Assembly (NCBI GenBank): GCA_016721425.1
Contig: JADKID010000005.1
Location: 310,001 to 374,000 of the forward strand
From: Bryobacterales bacterium
Lineage (GTDB): Bacteria; Acidobacteriota; Terriglobia; Bryobacterales; Bryobacteraceae
DNA: 64,000 nt
Reading direction: 5' to 3'
The translations under genes were made by a program, and so were the position numbers. Shown in pieces: positions 16,695 to 26,300 of this stretch. The notes beneath the pieces were generated by a model, which saw nothing but the letters and a program-made list of their open reading frames with translations, made no database searches and was not told where the DNA came from. Numbering within the stretch: position 1 is the stretch's first letter; each line of letters opens with the position of its first letter.

Positions 16695-17462
16695 ATGTCA
16701 GAGGAGCTGGTTCGAGTTGAACACCAGGGTCCGGTGGGGATTCTCACCCTGGCGCGTCCAGCGCGGCGCAATGCGCTGTCACTGGCGATGATTCGCGCAC
16801 TACGGCAAGCGCTGCTGGCAGCCAGTGAAACCAGAGTTGTGATTTTAGCCGCGGAGGGCCCGGTGTTTTGTTCGGGGCACGACTTGGGGGAGATGTCTGG
16901 CTTGGACGAGGGCGGCAGCCGCGAGATCTTTGCGGAGTGCACTTTGCTGATGGAGATGATTCAACAGATACCGCAACCGGTGATTGCAGAAGTGCAAGGA
17001 TTGGCTACCGCGGCCGGCTGCCAGTTGGTTGCGTCCTGCGATCTGGCGATCGCCGCGGGAGGAGCGGGTTTCGCCACGCCGGGCGTTAAGATCGGACTAT
17101 TCTGCACCACGCCGATGGTTGCGCTGACTCGCGTGATTGGCCGCAAGCGTTCCATGGAGATGCTGTTGACGGGCCGGTTGGTTGGGGCTCAGGAGGCCGC
17201 GGAGTGGGGCTTGGTGAACCGGGTCGTGGATGCCGCGTCTCTGCGTGCAGAGTGCCTGGAACTGGCTGGGCAGATCGCTGCGGCGAGTCCATACACGGTG
17301 GCGCTGGGGAAGCGCGCATTTTACGCACAGGTGGATTTGGATCAGCCGGCCGCCTATCTCGCCGCGACAGAGACGATGACCTGCAACGCACTGGCAGAGG
17401 ATGCCCGCGAAGGGATCTCCGCGTTTCTCGGGAAGCGCCGTCCGGAGTGGAAGGGGCGCTAA
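16695..17462 (+). CDS. Enoyl-CoA hydratase/isomerase family protein lacking the catalytic glutamates (ECHDC3-like)
   Basis: 255 residues, crotonase fold. The oxyanion-hole segments are present (VFCSGHDLGEMSG and VQGLATAAGCQLVASCDLAIA), as is ALTRVIGRKRSMEMLLTGR. The two glutamates that activate water in true hydratases are absent: the first position reads Gln in AAGCQLV and the second lies in VKIGLFCTTPM with no acid. That pattern matches the ECHDC3-like subgroup, whose reaction is not established. Annotating it as a beta-oxidation hydratase would be unsafe. No fatty-acid genes are adjacent. Confidence 0.85.
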   Translation: MSEELVRVEHQGPVGILTLARPARRNALSLAMIRALRQALLAASETRVVILAAEGPVFCSGHDLGEMSGLDEGGSREIFAECTLLMEMIQQIPQPVIAEVQGLATAAGCQLVASCDLAIAAGGAGFATPGVKIGLFCTTPMVALTRVIGRKRSMEMLLTGRLVGAQEAAEWGLVNRVVDAASLRAECLELAGQIAAASPYTVALGKRAFYAQVDLDQPAAYLAATETMTCNALAEDAREGISAFLGKRRPEWKGR

Positions 17463-17483
17463 CTTGTCCTGAGAAAGGCAAAA

Positions 17484-17513
17484 CGGGGCGCCCCCGATTG
17501 GGTGAGCGCCCCG
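17484..17513 (-). terminator. GC-rich terminator hairpin, mainly for the minus-strand gene
   Basis: CGGGGCGC (17484-17491) pairs with GCGCCCCG (17506-17513). On the minus strand the stem is followed by TTTTGCCTTT, giving a terminator for the giant secreted protein that ends at 17532; it may also stop the convergent crotonase transcript. Confidence 0.8.
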
Positions 17514-17531
17514 CTGTGCTTGCGGAATAGA

Positions 17532-20500
17532 CTACTGGCCGATGGACAGGATTGACGGATTGGAGTAGAACACCTGACCTGGCACTGCTTCGATCAGGAA
17601 CCCGAGGGGCCTGTCGATGCCTTGCGTGACGGTAAGTGGGACGCGGAATACGATCTCGTAGACGCCGACGAGATTCTCGGCGGTGTGCACGGAGATGAGT
17701 TCCACGCCCTTGTCATCCAAGCCGACGGCGACGACGGCGCCGACCTTCTGATCCACACTGCCGACACGGTTGGTGTCGACTGCTGGAGTGGTCTGGCCCA
17801 GTCCGATGGTGTAAATACGGATCACTTCGCCGGGACGGGCCGGGGAGGTGGGGGATACATAGAGGCCATCCGAGCGGACCGCGACGGCCGCGCGGCGTCC
17901 GGCGATCATCTCTTCCAGGATGCCGGGCGAGGAAATCCGCACCGGGATGCCGGTGACGGTGGTTGTTCCGCCGCTGACATCCATGACAGCGGTAGCGCCG
18001 CTGCCATTGATTTCAAAAGGTACCTGCACGAGCATCGACTCGACGCCGTTCTCGTTGGACACGCGGTAGATGGGGGCGTAGGCTTCCACGCCGGTGTTGG
18101 AGGTGAATTTCAGCGTGACGCCGCCGAGGGTGTACGGCAGCGCTCCGGTGAGCAGGTTGGCACTGACGGTGCCCTTCAAGTTGGGGGCGATGCCCGTACC
18201 CGTGACGAGTACCAGATTGCCGGGCGCGAGGCCGGGCTCATTGGTAGCCCAGTTCACGAAGCTGCCGGTGGAGATGACCGGACCGGGCAATCTCGACTGG
18301 AGATTGAAGGTGATCGGCGTGAAGCCCTGCAGATTGGCGGTGATTACGATGCTGCTGGCGACCGTGCCGGCGGTTACGGTGACCTGCGCCCGTCCATCGG
18401 CTCCGGTGGTGACGGAGGTGGCACTCAGCGTGGCAACACCCGAAGTGACGCCCCACTGGATGGTGCTACCGGCAACCGGCCGGTTCTGCGCGTCGTTGAC
18501 CTGCACGATCAAGGGCGACGGGAACGGCTGGTTGATGGGCGTAATGGGTTGTCCATCGCCGGATACCTTGACGACGCCGGTGACCAGCGATTCGATGGTG
18601 ATGCTGAATACGGCCTCTTTGCCGCCAGCCGCAGCCCTGACCTGAACCACGCCTGCGGTGGGTCCAAGGATGACGCGGGCCGAAGCGTTGCCGTTGGTGT
18701 CGGACTGGGTGACGACGTTCAGCAGTGTGACTGCGTTGAGCGGCGTGACAGACCAAGCCACCGGGACTCCGGAGAGGACGTTGCCGAAGGCATCAGTGAT
18801 GTTGAGCGACAACGGTAGGGGCAGGGTGGCGCCTGGCTTGCCTGTTTGGTTGTTGCCCTGCTTGATCACCGGCGCGATGGGATCGCCCGGCGTCACATTG
18901 AGGGTGATGTTGTTGAAGTCGATTGCCGCGCCCACATTAACATTGACTCGGGTGGAACCGACAGGGCCGGTGGCGATCAGGTTACAGGAGACATAGCCAT
19001 CCGCACCACTGAGCGGCGTGCCGCCCTCGCACTTGGCCACGATGCCCTGCTTGGGATCGGTGAACGGGGTGGAGATGTTGAGGGCCACTCCCTGGATTGG
19101 AGTGGGATTGGAGCTATTGCCTCCGCCGCTGTAAACGAGGGCGCGGATGGCGTCCTTGTTGATGGCGCCCAACTTGACGGTCAGGGAGCGATTATCCTGC
19201 GTAGGGTTCTTCAGTTCGATTTGCGGAGGCGGACAGAAGACGCCGCAAGTGGTCGGGAAGGCCGTCATGGTGAAGACCGTGTTGCCGATATCGGTGTTGG
19301 CAGTGATGGTGTACTGGAGATATGCAGTACCCGGCGTGAATGTGCCGGCCGGGATGACAACTGCCTGCGTAATGCCGTTGGCATCGGTAGTAGTGATGGT
19401 GGGTCCTGAGAAATTGGCCCCCCCCTGCTCGGTCCAGGTTACCTGCTTGCCGGCGAGAGGATTGCCGGAGCCGTCCTCTACTCGCACTACCAGGGGATCG
19501 GTGAAGCCATCGAACCAGCGGCGCAGTTGACCGTCGCCGGAGACTCGCACAATGCGCGGGCCAGAGGGTGCTGGGCCGCCACCACCGCCGCCGGTTGTGC
19601 CGCCAGTGACTGTGCTCTTGATGACCGCTGCCGTGCTGCCAGATACCGCGCGGACGGAAAATTCGCCGTTGACTCCGGGTGCGGTTGCCGTCACCTGGGC
19701 GTAGCCGAACATATTCGTCATTGCGAGAGGCGTGGAGAGGGAGACGCCAGCCGTGTCTGCGAAGAAGCTGACTTGTGCATTGTAGACTGGACGGCCCTGG
19801 CTATCGGCTACCCGCACAAAGTAAGGGCGCAATTGGGCGCTGGGCGCGACGATCTGGCCAGCTCCGTAAGCCATGATATCTGTGACGGCAGCCGTGCTGG
19901 CGGCTGCGAGGAAGGTCAGGGGGCCGGGGGTGGCGACGTTGACACCAATCTGGTTATTGGTTATCAGGTCGTGGCGGCTGATGTTGCCGGCATTGTTGTA
20001 GTAGAGATTCTTGGTGGCGGGAAATTCATTGGATACTGCGATGCCCGAGACCGAACTCGGGCTGCCGATGCCGTTCAGGTTGAGTTCGCTTGCCGACAGT
20101 GCAGGGTACTGCACGAGATACATTTTCGGTACGGCGGCCACATAGGCGATGGCCATCGTGTTGCTGATCACGGCCAGTTCGTCGACTTGCAGAGGTATAT
20201 TGCTCCCCGGCGTTGTGATGGGAGCGCTGCTGACCTGGATTCCGGCGGGATAATCCGCATTCTTGGTAGCGAGGTCGAGGGCAATGACCGAGCTCCCGTT
20301 ACCGAGAATGTTCTTGGCCAGGGCGTAGCGCCCGTCGGGCGAGAAGTAGAGCTTACCGGGTTGCGTGACGAGGCCGCTCCTCGCGCGCTCCAGGTAGGGA
20401 GCGAGCGGATTGAATTCTATGAGCGCGTACTGGCTGGTGACGTAGACTGAGCCCGCCGGAGACAAGGAGATCGCCATGCTGCCGGAGACTCTCGCGACCG

Positions 20501-21065
20501 CTTGCTGGCTAACAACGATGCTTGTGGCGAGGTCCACAACGCTCAGGGTGTTGGGGGTTCCGATACTGAGTACAAAGGCCAACCGGGAATCCGCTGATAC
20601 CACGAGGTCTCGTGGTTCCAGCGGCACCTGGATGCGCCCAGAGGGCGCCAGAGTTTCGGTATTGAGGTCGATGACGAACAAGACTCCGGGATTTGCTCCC
20701 GCCACGACCAGCAACTTCGAGCCATCGGGAGACAAAGCAGCGGCACGCGCCGGCTTGTCCTCCAGGTTCAAGGGCCGCACGGGACCTATCAGTTGGCCGT
20801 TTTGAATATTCAGAAAGCTAACCGGCGAGGTGGTATTCGCGGAGATCAGGATGGCCTTGGAGGCGTTGAGGTTGGTCAACACCTGGAAGGTGTCGCTGGG
20901 AACAGGAACTGGTGCACCCATCGAGATGAACTGTTCGCTGAATCCCTGCAGCACAGGGTTGGCCGCGCCGGCCGGCGGTAGGACGAAGATGTAGCGCGCA
21001 TCGGCTGCAAAACTGAGCAGAAACAGGCCGATGAACGCGGGGAAGAGAATCTTGCGGAGATTCAT
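17532..21065 (-). CDS. Giant secreted protein: beta-propeller, Ig-like repeats, TIGR03437 C-terminal domain
   Basis: 1177 residues from ATG 21065 (MNLRKILFPAFIGLFLLSF signal peptide; the longer frame to 21122 adds a non-signal tail). Residues 20-420 look like a YVTN/WD-type propeller (AALSPDGSKLLVVAGANPG, LVVSADSRLAFVLSIGTPN). From about 420 to 940 there are several bacterial Ig-like (Big1) modules, each with a VSGDGQ lead and a PVAG or PLAGKQVTW core. The end (NWATNEPGLAPGNLVLVTG to SNPSILSIGQ) is the Solibacter-type TIGR03437 domain with its GEVIRIYTIGLGQTTP core. Such proteins are exported and are thought to be surface-displayed or matrix proteins; the role here is unknown. Confidence 0.85.
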   Translation of the reverse strand: MNLRKILFPAFIGLFLLSFAADARYIFVLPPAGAANPVLQGFSEQFISMGAPVPVPSDTFQVLTNLNASKAILISANTTSPVSFLNIQNGQLIGPVRPLNLEDKPARAAALSPDGSKLLVVAGANPGVLFVIDLNTETLAPSGRIQVPLEPRDLVVSADSRLAFVLSIGTPNTLSVVDLATSIVVSQQAVARVSGSMAISLSPAGSVYVTSQYALIEFNPLAPYLERARSGLVTQPGKLYFSPDGRYALAKNILGNGSSVIALDLATKNADYPAGIQVSSAPITTPGSNIPLQVDELAVISNTMAIAYVAAVPKMYLVQYPALSASELNLNGIGSPSSVSGIAVSNEFPATKNLYYNNAGNISRHDLITNNQIGVNVATPGPLTFLAAASTAAVTDIMAYGAGQIVAPSAQLRPYFVRVADSQGRPVYNAQVSFFADTAGVSLSTPLAMTNMFGYAQVTATAPGVNGEFSVRAVSGSTAAVIKSTVTGGTTGGGGGGPAPSGPRIVRVSGDGQLRRWFDGFTDPLVVRVEDGSGNPLAGKQVTWTEQGGANFSGPTITTTDANGITQAVVIPAGTFTPGTAYLQYTITANTDIGNTVFTMTAFPTTCGVFCPPPQIELKNPTQDNRSLTVKLGAINKDAIRALVYSGGGNSSNPTPIQGVALNISTPFTDPKQGIVAKCEGGTPLSGADGYVSCNLIATGPVGSTRVNVNVGAAIDFNNITLNVTPGDPIAPVIKQGNNQTGKPGATLPLPLSLNITDAFGNVLSGVPVAWSVTPLNAVTLLNVVTQSDTNGNASARVILGPTAGVVQVRAAAGGKEAVFSITIESLVTGVVKVSGDGQPITPINQPFPSPLIVQVNDAQNRPVAGSTIQWGVTSGVATLSATSVTTGADGRAQVTVTAGTVASSIVITANLQGFTPITFNLQSRLPGPVISTGSFVNWATNEPGLAPGNLVLVTGTGIAPNLKGTVSANLLTGALPYTLGGVTLKFTSNTGVEAYAPIYRVSNENGVESMLVQVPFEINGSGATAVMDVSGGTTTVTGIPVRISSPGILEEMIAGRRAAVAVRSDGLYVSPTSPARPGEVIRIYTIGLGQTTPAVDTNRVGSVDQKVGAVVAVGLDDKGVELISVHTAENLVGVYEIVFRVPLTVTQGIDRPLGFLIEAVPGQVFYSNPSILSIGQ

Positions 21066-21167
21066 GCGCACCTCAAGGTTGGAAGATACAAGGGGGGTAG
21101 GAACGCGGCGGGAACCAATCACAGGATAGCACTAAAGCGTGCCGCGGGGAAAGACCGCTTTTTATAC

Positions 21168-21201
21168 AAAAAAATCGGGAGAGGCCGAAGCCCCTCCCGA
21201 T
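21168..21201 (-). terminator. Rho-independent terminator after the 559-residue secreted protein gene
   Basis: ATCGGGAG (21174-21181) pairs with CTCCCGAT (21194-21201), extended inward by GGC/GCC, and on the minus strand runs straight into seven T residues (21168-21174). It separates this gene from the downstream giant secreted protein gene. Confidence 0.92.
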
Positions 21202-21224
21202 TCCTGTCTGATCTTGCGATCAGG

Positions 21225-22904
21225 TTAGTTGTCCAGCTTCTCAGACGTCGCGCCCGTACGGGTCGCGGTGTCAGCGGTGCTGTACATGTTCTTGTCCATG
21301 ACCAGAGCGAGGTAGCCCTGTGAGAGGCCGCCCTGCGTCGGGGTGCTCAGGAAGGCGTAGCCATGCGCGAACTGGAAGTTGCAGGTCGCGATGATGTAGC
21401 CCTGGAACCCAGGCGTCGGGGTGATGTTCTGGGTGGCGTTGCCGAGAGACAGGTTGAAGATCAGCTGCTCGCCTTCGTTGATGACAACGGAGGTCTGCGC
21501 GCCAGGGGTGTTGGTGGCGGAGTAGTAGTTCAGCGTGCAAGCGCCGCGCTGAGCAACCGTACCAAACGGATCCTTGGAGGTGTTGCTGATCGCAATACCG
21601 GTGTCAAAGCTGGCCTGGTTCGACACGAACGGGAAGAGCAGGTTCGTGCGGCAGGAGTTGATGGTGAAGGTGGTGGCGGACTGCGGATCCTCAACGAAAC
21701 GAGGAGCAGCTTCCGTGGAAGCAGTCAACGTCGCGGCGATAGGAGCGTAGTTGCCAGCAACCGTGGCCGTTCCGAGACCCGGCAGCGGGTTGGCGGTGTA
21801 GGTCACGCTGACGGTGAAGGTGAGGCTGGAAATCGCGCCGGGGTTAGAGGCGGAGACTTCGTAGACAGCCGCGCCGGCGCCGCCGGTGAGGGTGACAACG
21901 CCCGTGGTGGCGCTGGCAGTCGAGCCATTCGTGCCGGAAGCAACGAGGGAAGCCGCGTCGCCGCTGGCGTTGGAGCCAGACACCGGTACGGTGATCGTCA
22001 CATTGGCAGGAACGTTCGAGAACCGCGCGCTGAGGCGGGTGCCCTGGGTGGCAACACCAGCGCCGACTGCGCCGACGGTGGTGAAGGCCGAGCTGTAGAA
22101 CATGGACTCAGTGTTGTAGATGCTGCCAGGAATGTTCTGGTTGCCAACGGACCGCTGATGGCGGAACGCGGTACCGAACAGCTCCGTGAAGCTGATCGAG
22201 TAGCTCTTGGTGCCCGGTTCGCACTGATTGTACGTCGCGGAGGTGGCCGAGAACTTCAGACCCTTCTGGATGAAGGCAACAGTGAGCTGCGGATTGTTGA
22301 GGGCGAGAGACGCCGTGCCGGAGATCGAGATGAACATGCTGATCTGGTTAGGGATCAAGCTGGCGCCCACACCGAGCTGGTTCGCGTTGGCGCGAACGTT
22401 GACAAGACGGATCACACGGTTGCCGGAGGTGCCGGGGGGGTCGAACGGGATGTTCAACCAAACCAGCGAGTTCGGCGAAGCCTGCTGCGCACCGAACACC
22501 GTCGGGTGAACGCCGTTCTTGTAAACGCCGTTGCCGACAGCCTTGAAGGTCGCGACGTTCGGAACGCCGGCGGCTTCAATCTGCTCGGCGGGAGACGGTT
22601 CGTCGATCAGAAGCAGGGCTTCCGAACGCGTGCCGTTCGAGTCGAGCAGGCGGCTGGTGATGTTGGTGTTCAGGAAGATCTGAACGTTAATGGTCGGGAT
22701 GTTCAAATCCGGGCTGGACACCGAGGTGCCGCCCGTGCAATTGATAATAACCTGACCGACTTCTTCTGCAACGCCCTCTGCACGCGCGATCGGCGGAACG
22801 CCGGCGTTTGCTGTGCACTGAAGGGGGGTCGTCTGTGCGCTGACAAGACCGGTCAGAACGACCAGGCCGGTCAACACCAGCAACGCTTTACGAAATTCAA
22901 CCAT
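21225..22904 (-). CDS. Secreted protein of unknown function, acidobacterial type
   Basis: 559 residues from ATG 22904, preceded by AAGGAG at a good distance; the longer frame to 22955 has no such site and delays the signal peptide (FRKALLVLTGLVVLTGLVSA). The mature protein is rich in Thr, Ser, Asn and Gly with beta-sandwich-like stretches. The C-terminal part (SNQASFDTGIAISNTSKDP; YIIATCNFQFAHGYAFLS; GYLALVMDK) is a module recurring in secreted acidobacterial proteins as I recall them; cysteines in GACTLNYY and ATCNFQF may pair. No enzyme motif is visible. It has its own strong terminator and a long leader with a probable promoter, so it is likely well expressed. Confidence 0.7.
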   Translation of the reverse strand: MVEFRKALLVLTGLVVLTGLVSAQTTPLQCTANAGVPPIARAEGVAEEVGQVIINCTGGTSVSSPDLNIPTINVQIFLNTNITSRLLDSNGTRSEALLLIDEPSPAEQIEAAGVPNVATFKAVGNGVYKNGVHPTVFGAQQASPNSLVWLNIPFDPPGTSGNRVIRLVNVRANANQLGVGASLIPNQISMFISISGTASLALNNPQLTVAFIQKGLKFSATSATYNQCEPGTKSYSISFTELFGTAFRHQRSVGNQNIPGSIYNTESMFYSSAFTTVGAVGAGVATQGTRLSARFSNVPANVTITVPVSGSNASGDAASLVASGTNGSTASATTGVVTLTGGAGAAVYEVSASNPGAISSLTFTVSVTYTANPLPGLGTATVAGNYAPIAATLTASTEAAPRFVEDPQSATTFTINSCRTNLLFPFVSNQASFDTGIAISNTSKDPFGTVAQRGACTLNYYSATNTPGAQTSVVINEGEQLIFNLSLGNATQNITPTPGFQGYIIATCNFQFAHGYAFLSTPTQGGLSQGYLALVMDKNMYSTADTATRTGATSEKLDN

Positions 22905-22951
22905 TTCCTTCTCCTTGTGAAGATGCGGATTTGAATTGATGAAGGATTTCT

Positions 22952-23171
22952 TCAACCTGAGCCTCTTTGGAAGTAGTAGTCGGGATCCATGCCGTCGAGC
23001 ACGCCGCGTTGGTGCGATGCTTCAGCGAAACAGCTGAGCATCTGCCCTCCGTGGTCAAACTCGATCTTCCTTGGTGAATCCTCATTTAGATCTGTAAATC
23101 TTTCTTCTCTGTGCCCGCGGGATCCTTGCCAGCCATGAGTGCAATTCCTGCGATGCAGTCAGCTTACTCAT
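22952..23171 (-). pseudogene. Small gene split by a single-base frameshift
   Basis: A 29-residue frame starts at ATG 23171 behind GGAG at a five-base gap (MSKLTASQELHSWLARIPR...RKIYRSK) and stops at 23082. In another frame, coding-like sequence with high third-position GC continues directly: SPRKIEFDHGGQMLSCFAE, then ASHQRGVLDGMDPDYYFQRG, stopping at 22952. Removing one A from the AAA at about 23085-23087 joins them into one 72-residue protein (…KIYRSNEDSPRKIEF…). It may be a sequencing indel, a decayed gene or frameshifted expression. No family recognised. It precedes the 559-residue secreted protein gene by 47 bases on the same strand. Confidence 0.5.
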
Positions 23172-23252
23172 ATCATCTCCGCAGAGTCCCCGTCAAGCGA
23201 TTAAACTTGCAGTTCTCCCACGACAGAAGGGCAGTACTTCCCTACTCTTGGC

Positions 23253-23282
23253 ATTTAACCATGCCCTTCACCCGCCAGTCAA
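23253..23282 (-). promoter_or_regulatory. Candidate promoter for the small gene and the 559-residue secreted protein gene
   Basis: On the minus strand TTGACT (23277-23282) and TTAAAT (23253-23258) lie 18 bases apart. The -10 box is nested in a perfect inverted repeat GGCAT-N6-ATGCC (23250-23265), a possible operator. A second, weaker set (TTGACG followed by TATGAG) occurs just before the small gene at about 23170-23200. Confidence 0.4.
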
Positions 23283-23302
23283 GCATTTCCGTCACGTAGG
23301 TC

Positions 23303-26300
23303 CTATTCTAAGGCGAGACTGACTGTGTTGGACCAGACCTGCCCTTGGCGTACGGCCAACTGCACGGCCAGACCTGGCGCCGTCTCTACGGGCACCGTGA
23401 CGCGCAAAAGGTAGACGCCCGCCAGCTCCGGCAACGCTGTCACGGTGGCCCGGGCCTCCTGCTCGCCAATCCGCACGATTACCGGTTCGATCGGCCCGCT
23501 CATCCCCATCGCCCCCAAACCCGTGGCGTGGATCAGGATCGGACGTCCCCTGCGCGCCGGACGCTGCGGCGAGTTCCGCTGCCCATCCTCATTTAAGACT
23601 ACGGCTCCGGCGTCTGCTTCATAGAAGATGGCTGGCGCCACGGCGCTGAGCTCCAGCGGCACCTCCAACTCTTCCCGGCCGTTCTGAAGTTTGACAACCT
23701 GCGCGCCTGGGTTCAAGGTGACCGGCAGTGCGAGATTGATCCGGAAGGCGCCGGTTTGCACAATTGGCGCCGCCTGGCCGTCCACTTCGGCGCTCAGATC
23801 ACGCTCCGGGATCAGGAAGCCGCGGCCGTTGAGGGTCAAGAGGGTTCCGGGCGCCAGATCCGGCCCGCCGTTGGCCGCATTCACCGGTGGCGCTTCAGTC
23901 GATAATTGCAGCGTCTGGGGCGCCAGCGTCCATTCCGGCCCGCCGGCGATTTGCAGTGCTCCCGGGCCTTCCTGCACCAGAGTTCGCGTGATGGCCGGCG
24001 CGGCGAGGGTCGTCAACTGAATTCGCGCACCGCCGTCGGGCATGGTCATCTGATATTGACTGGAGCTTTCGTCACACCCGGCCATGACAAAAGGCCGCGC
24101 CTCCACCCTGGAGGACCTGGCAGCAGGCCGATCCAACCACGGCAGCATCGTGCGGCATGCGCCCAGAGTCCCGTCGATCTGGTATGGCGCATCGGCCCGC
24201 AGAAAGAACCCGGCCACGCCTTTTGCGCCCGGCACGATCCGTAACACCGAAATCAGTGTACCGTTCCATACCCGGCCCGCAGCCTCGAAATCGCCTACCA
24301 AGTCATTGACGCTGTTGCGCCCGAAGTAGCCGCCCGGATCGTAGGCCGGGATGCCGCCGTTGCCCGCTACGCCGGTGGCCACGACATAGTGCATACCTAC
24401 CGCCACACCGCCCGTCGCTAACCTCAGCGCCACCAGCACTGGTGAGCCGGCGGACAGCCAGTCGCGCACCGTCTCCAGGCTGGGCTCCCCTGCCTCGAAA
24501 TCCGCGGCGCCGCCAACAAATCCGGAGATCCGCCAAAGGTTGACTATCTGCTCGTCACTACCGTCCTGTGACAGAAAGCCGTCGCACAGTGATTCGCCTC
24601 CCCCGGCTAGCGGCAGGCACTGGTTCTTCAAATAGGAATTCAACCCTGCCACGTCCGCCGGCCCATTGGGCGCCGGCAGGTCTCCGCGATCCTGGTGGAA
24701 TCGCAGCAGATTCGCAACGGAGGCCAACAGGCCACCACTTTCCGCAATGGTCGCCTTGCCGTTGCCCAGCAACCCGGGCACATTCTGGCTGAGTTTCGGG
24801 AAGTTCGCCAGCGCCAAGGCGGCCGAGCGCGCCTGGAATGTCACCACCTGCCGCGCCGCCGATGCCGTGGCCAGCGCAATACTGTCGTTCCCTGGCAGCC
24901 GCAGCGAAGCAGAAGCCTCGCCGCGCATGTCGGTAACCGCATCGGCCGCCTGCATGGCTGCCCCTGGCGATGCCTGGAAGGTCACTGCCACGCCAGGCAC
25001 CGGATTCCCGGCCGAATCGCGCAGAACTACGGTCAATCGCTCCGGCAACAGCGCGCCCGGTGCGCCAGTCTGACTGTCGCCGCTGACCTTGACCAACCGC
25101 GGTTCCGCCTCCACCATCGATCTGACACGATAAGACCCCTCGCCTATCACTCCGCCGCCGGCGTCGGCCTTGACTCGCACCATAGTGCTCGCCGCCGACA
25201 CCGGCACAGCTACCTCCCAGGCGAAAGAGCCTTGCTGGGCCGTCACCACAAAATCGGGTTGCCCGGTGACGGAAACGCGCAATTGCGATCCAGCGTTGAA
25301 TCCGCCGGCGGCCAGACGCACTCTGCCGCCCGCGGTCACGACGGCCGGCGTGGCCGTTACCTGAGGTTGGCGCTTCTTCCACTCGACCTGGACCTCCAAC
25401 TCGCCCGCCGGCAGTTCCAGCCATCCGCCCTCATACTCCTGCCGCCGCCGCCCATCCAAGCCCAACTCGTCCGCCATCGGCATACCGAGGTCGCCCCCGG
25501 GTCCGTTGAGCGACACATAGGCCGCCAGCAGCGCACCGCTGACAAAGAACGCGCGACCGGTGAGGGATCCCGCGGTCGCCGCATAGATCACGCCGCGCTG
25601 AAACGGCTGCGCAACACCGACGCTGGCCGTGAACGTCGAGAAGGCGCCAGTCCCCCCAGTTGGCGCGCCGGCGGCGCCGTTCTCGAAACCCAGCATCGAC
25701 CACTTATCGAAGATGGCGTCCTGGACCACGCGCACCGGATTCCCGGCCAGGGCCGTGCGGCTGGAGAAGTTCTGCCGTCCGCCTGTAGTAGCGTCCATGG
25801 AGGGATAGCCGAGCCCGCCCGCCGGCCCGCCGGCTTGCAGATAGTAAGCCAGGATCTCGCCACGCACCAGAAAGCCCGTCGCCAGCGTCTGTGGCACGGC
25901 GATTAAATAAGGAACGCCCGTGGCGGCATCCGTAAAATCCTGCACATAGCCCGGACCCAGCCGCCGAACGGGCCCGCTAACTGGAACGGCCACCTGCAAC
26001 CGGTTGCGGTGGAGCGTATCAACGATAGCCTGGGCAACCGCTGGAGTTGGCGAACCCTCGCCGGGCTGGCAACAATCCGCGGCCACGTAGACGGGCAGCG
26101 CAGAGGAGGCTTTCCCCTCGCTCACCGCCGTAATCAGCGCGGTGCCGCCGCCCACGGCACGGATTGTCGCCGACGTTCCGTTCGGTTCCACCACGGCCAC
26201 GCGCCCGTTCGAAGTGGTCCACGCCACGGCTCGATCCGTGAGCTCGTTCCCGGTGGGCGAGAACAAGCGCACTCGCAGGGTCGCCGTTTCGCCCTGTTTC

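Noticed and set aside
22897..23085. 62-residue minus-strand frame starting at the ATGA of the small gene
   Set aside because: Its codon use is poor, it overlaps the start of the secreted protein gene, and the neighbouring frame gives better coding-like sequence over the same bases.
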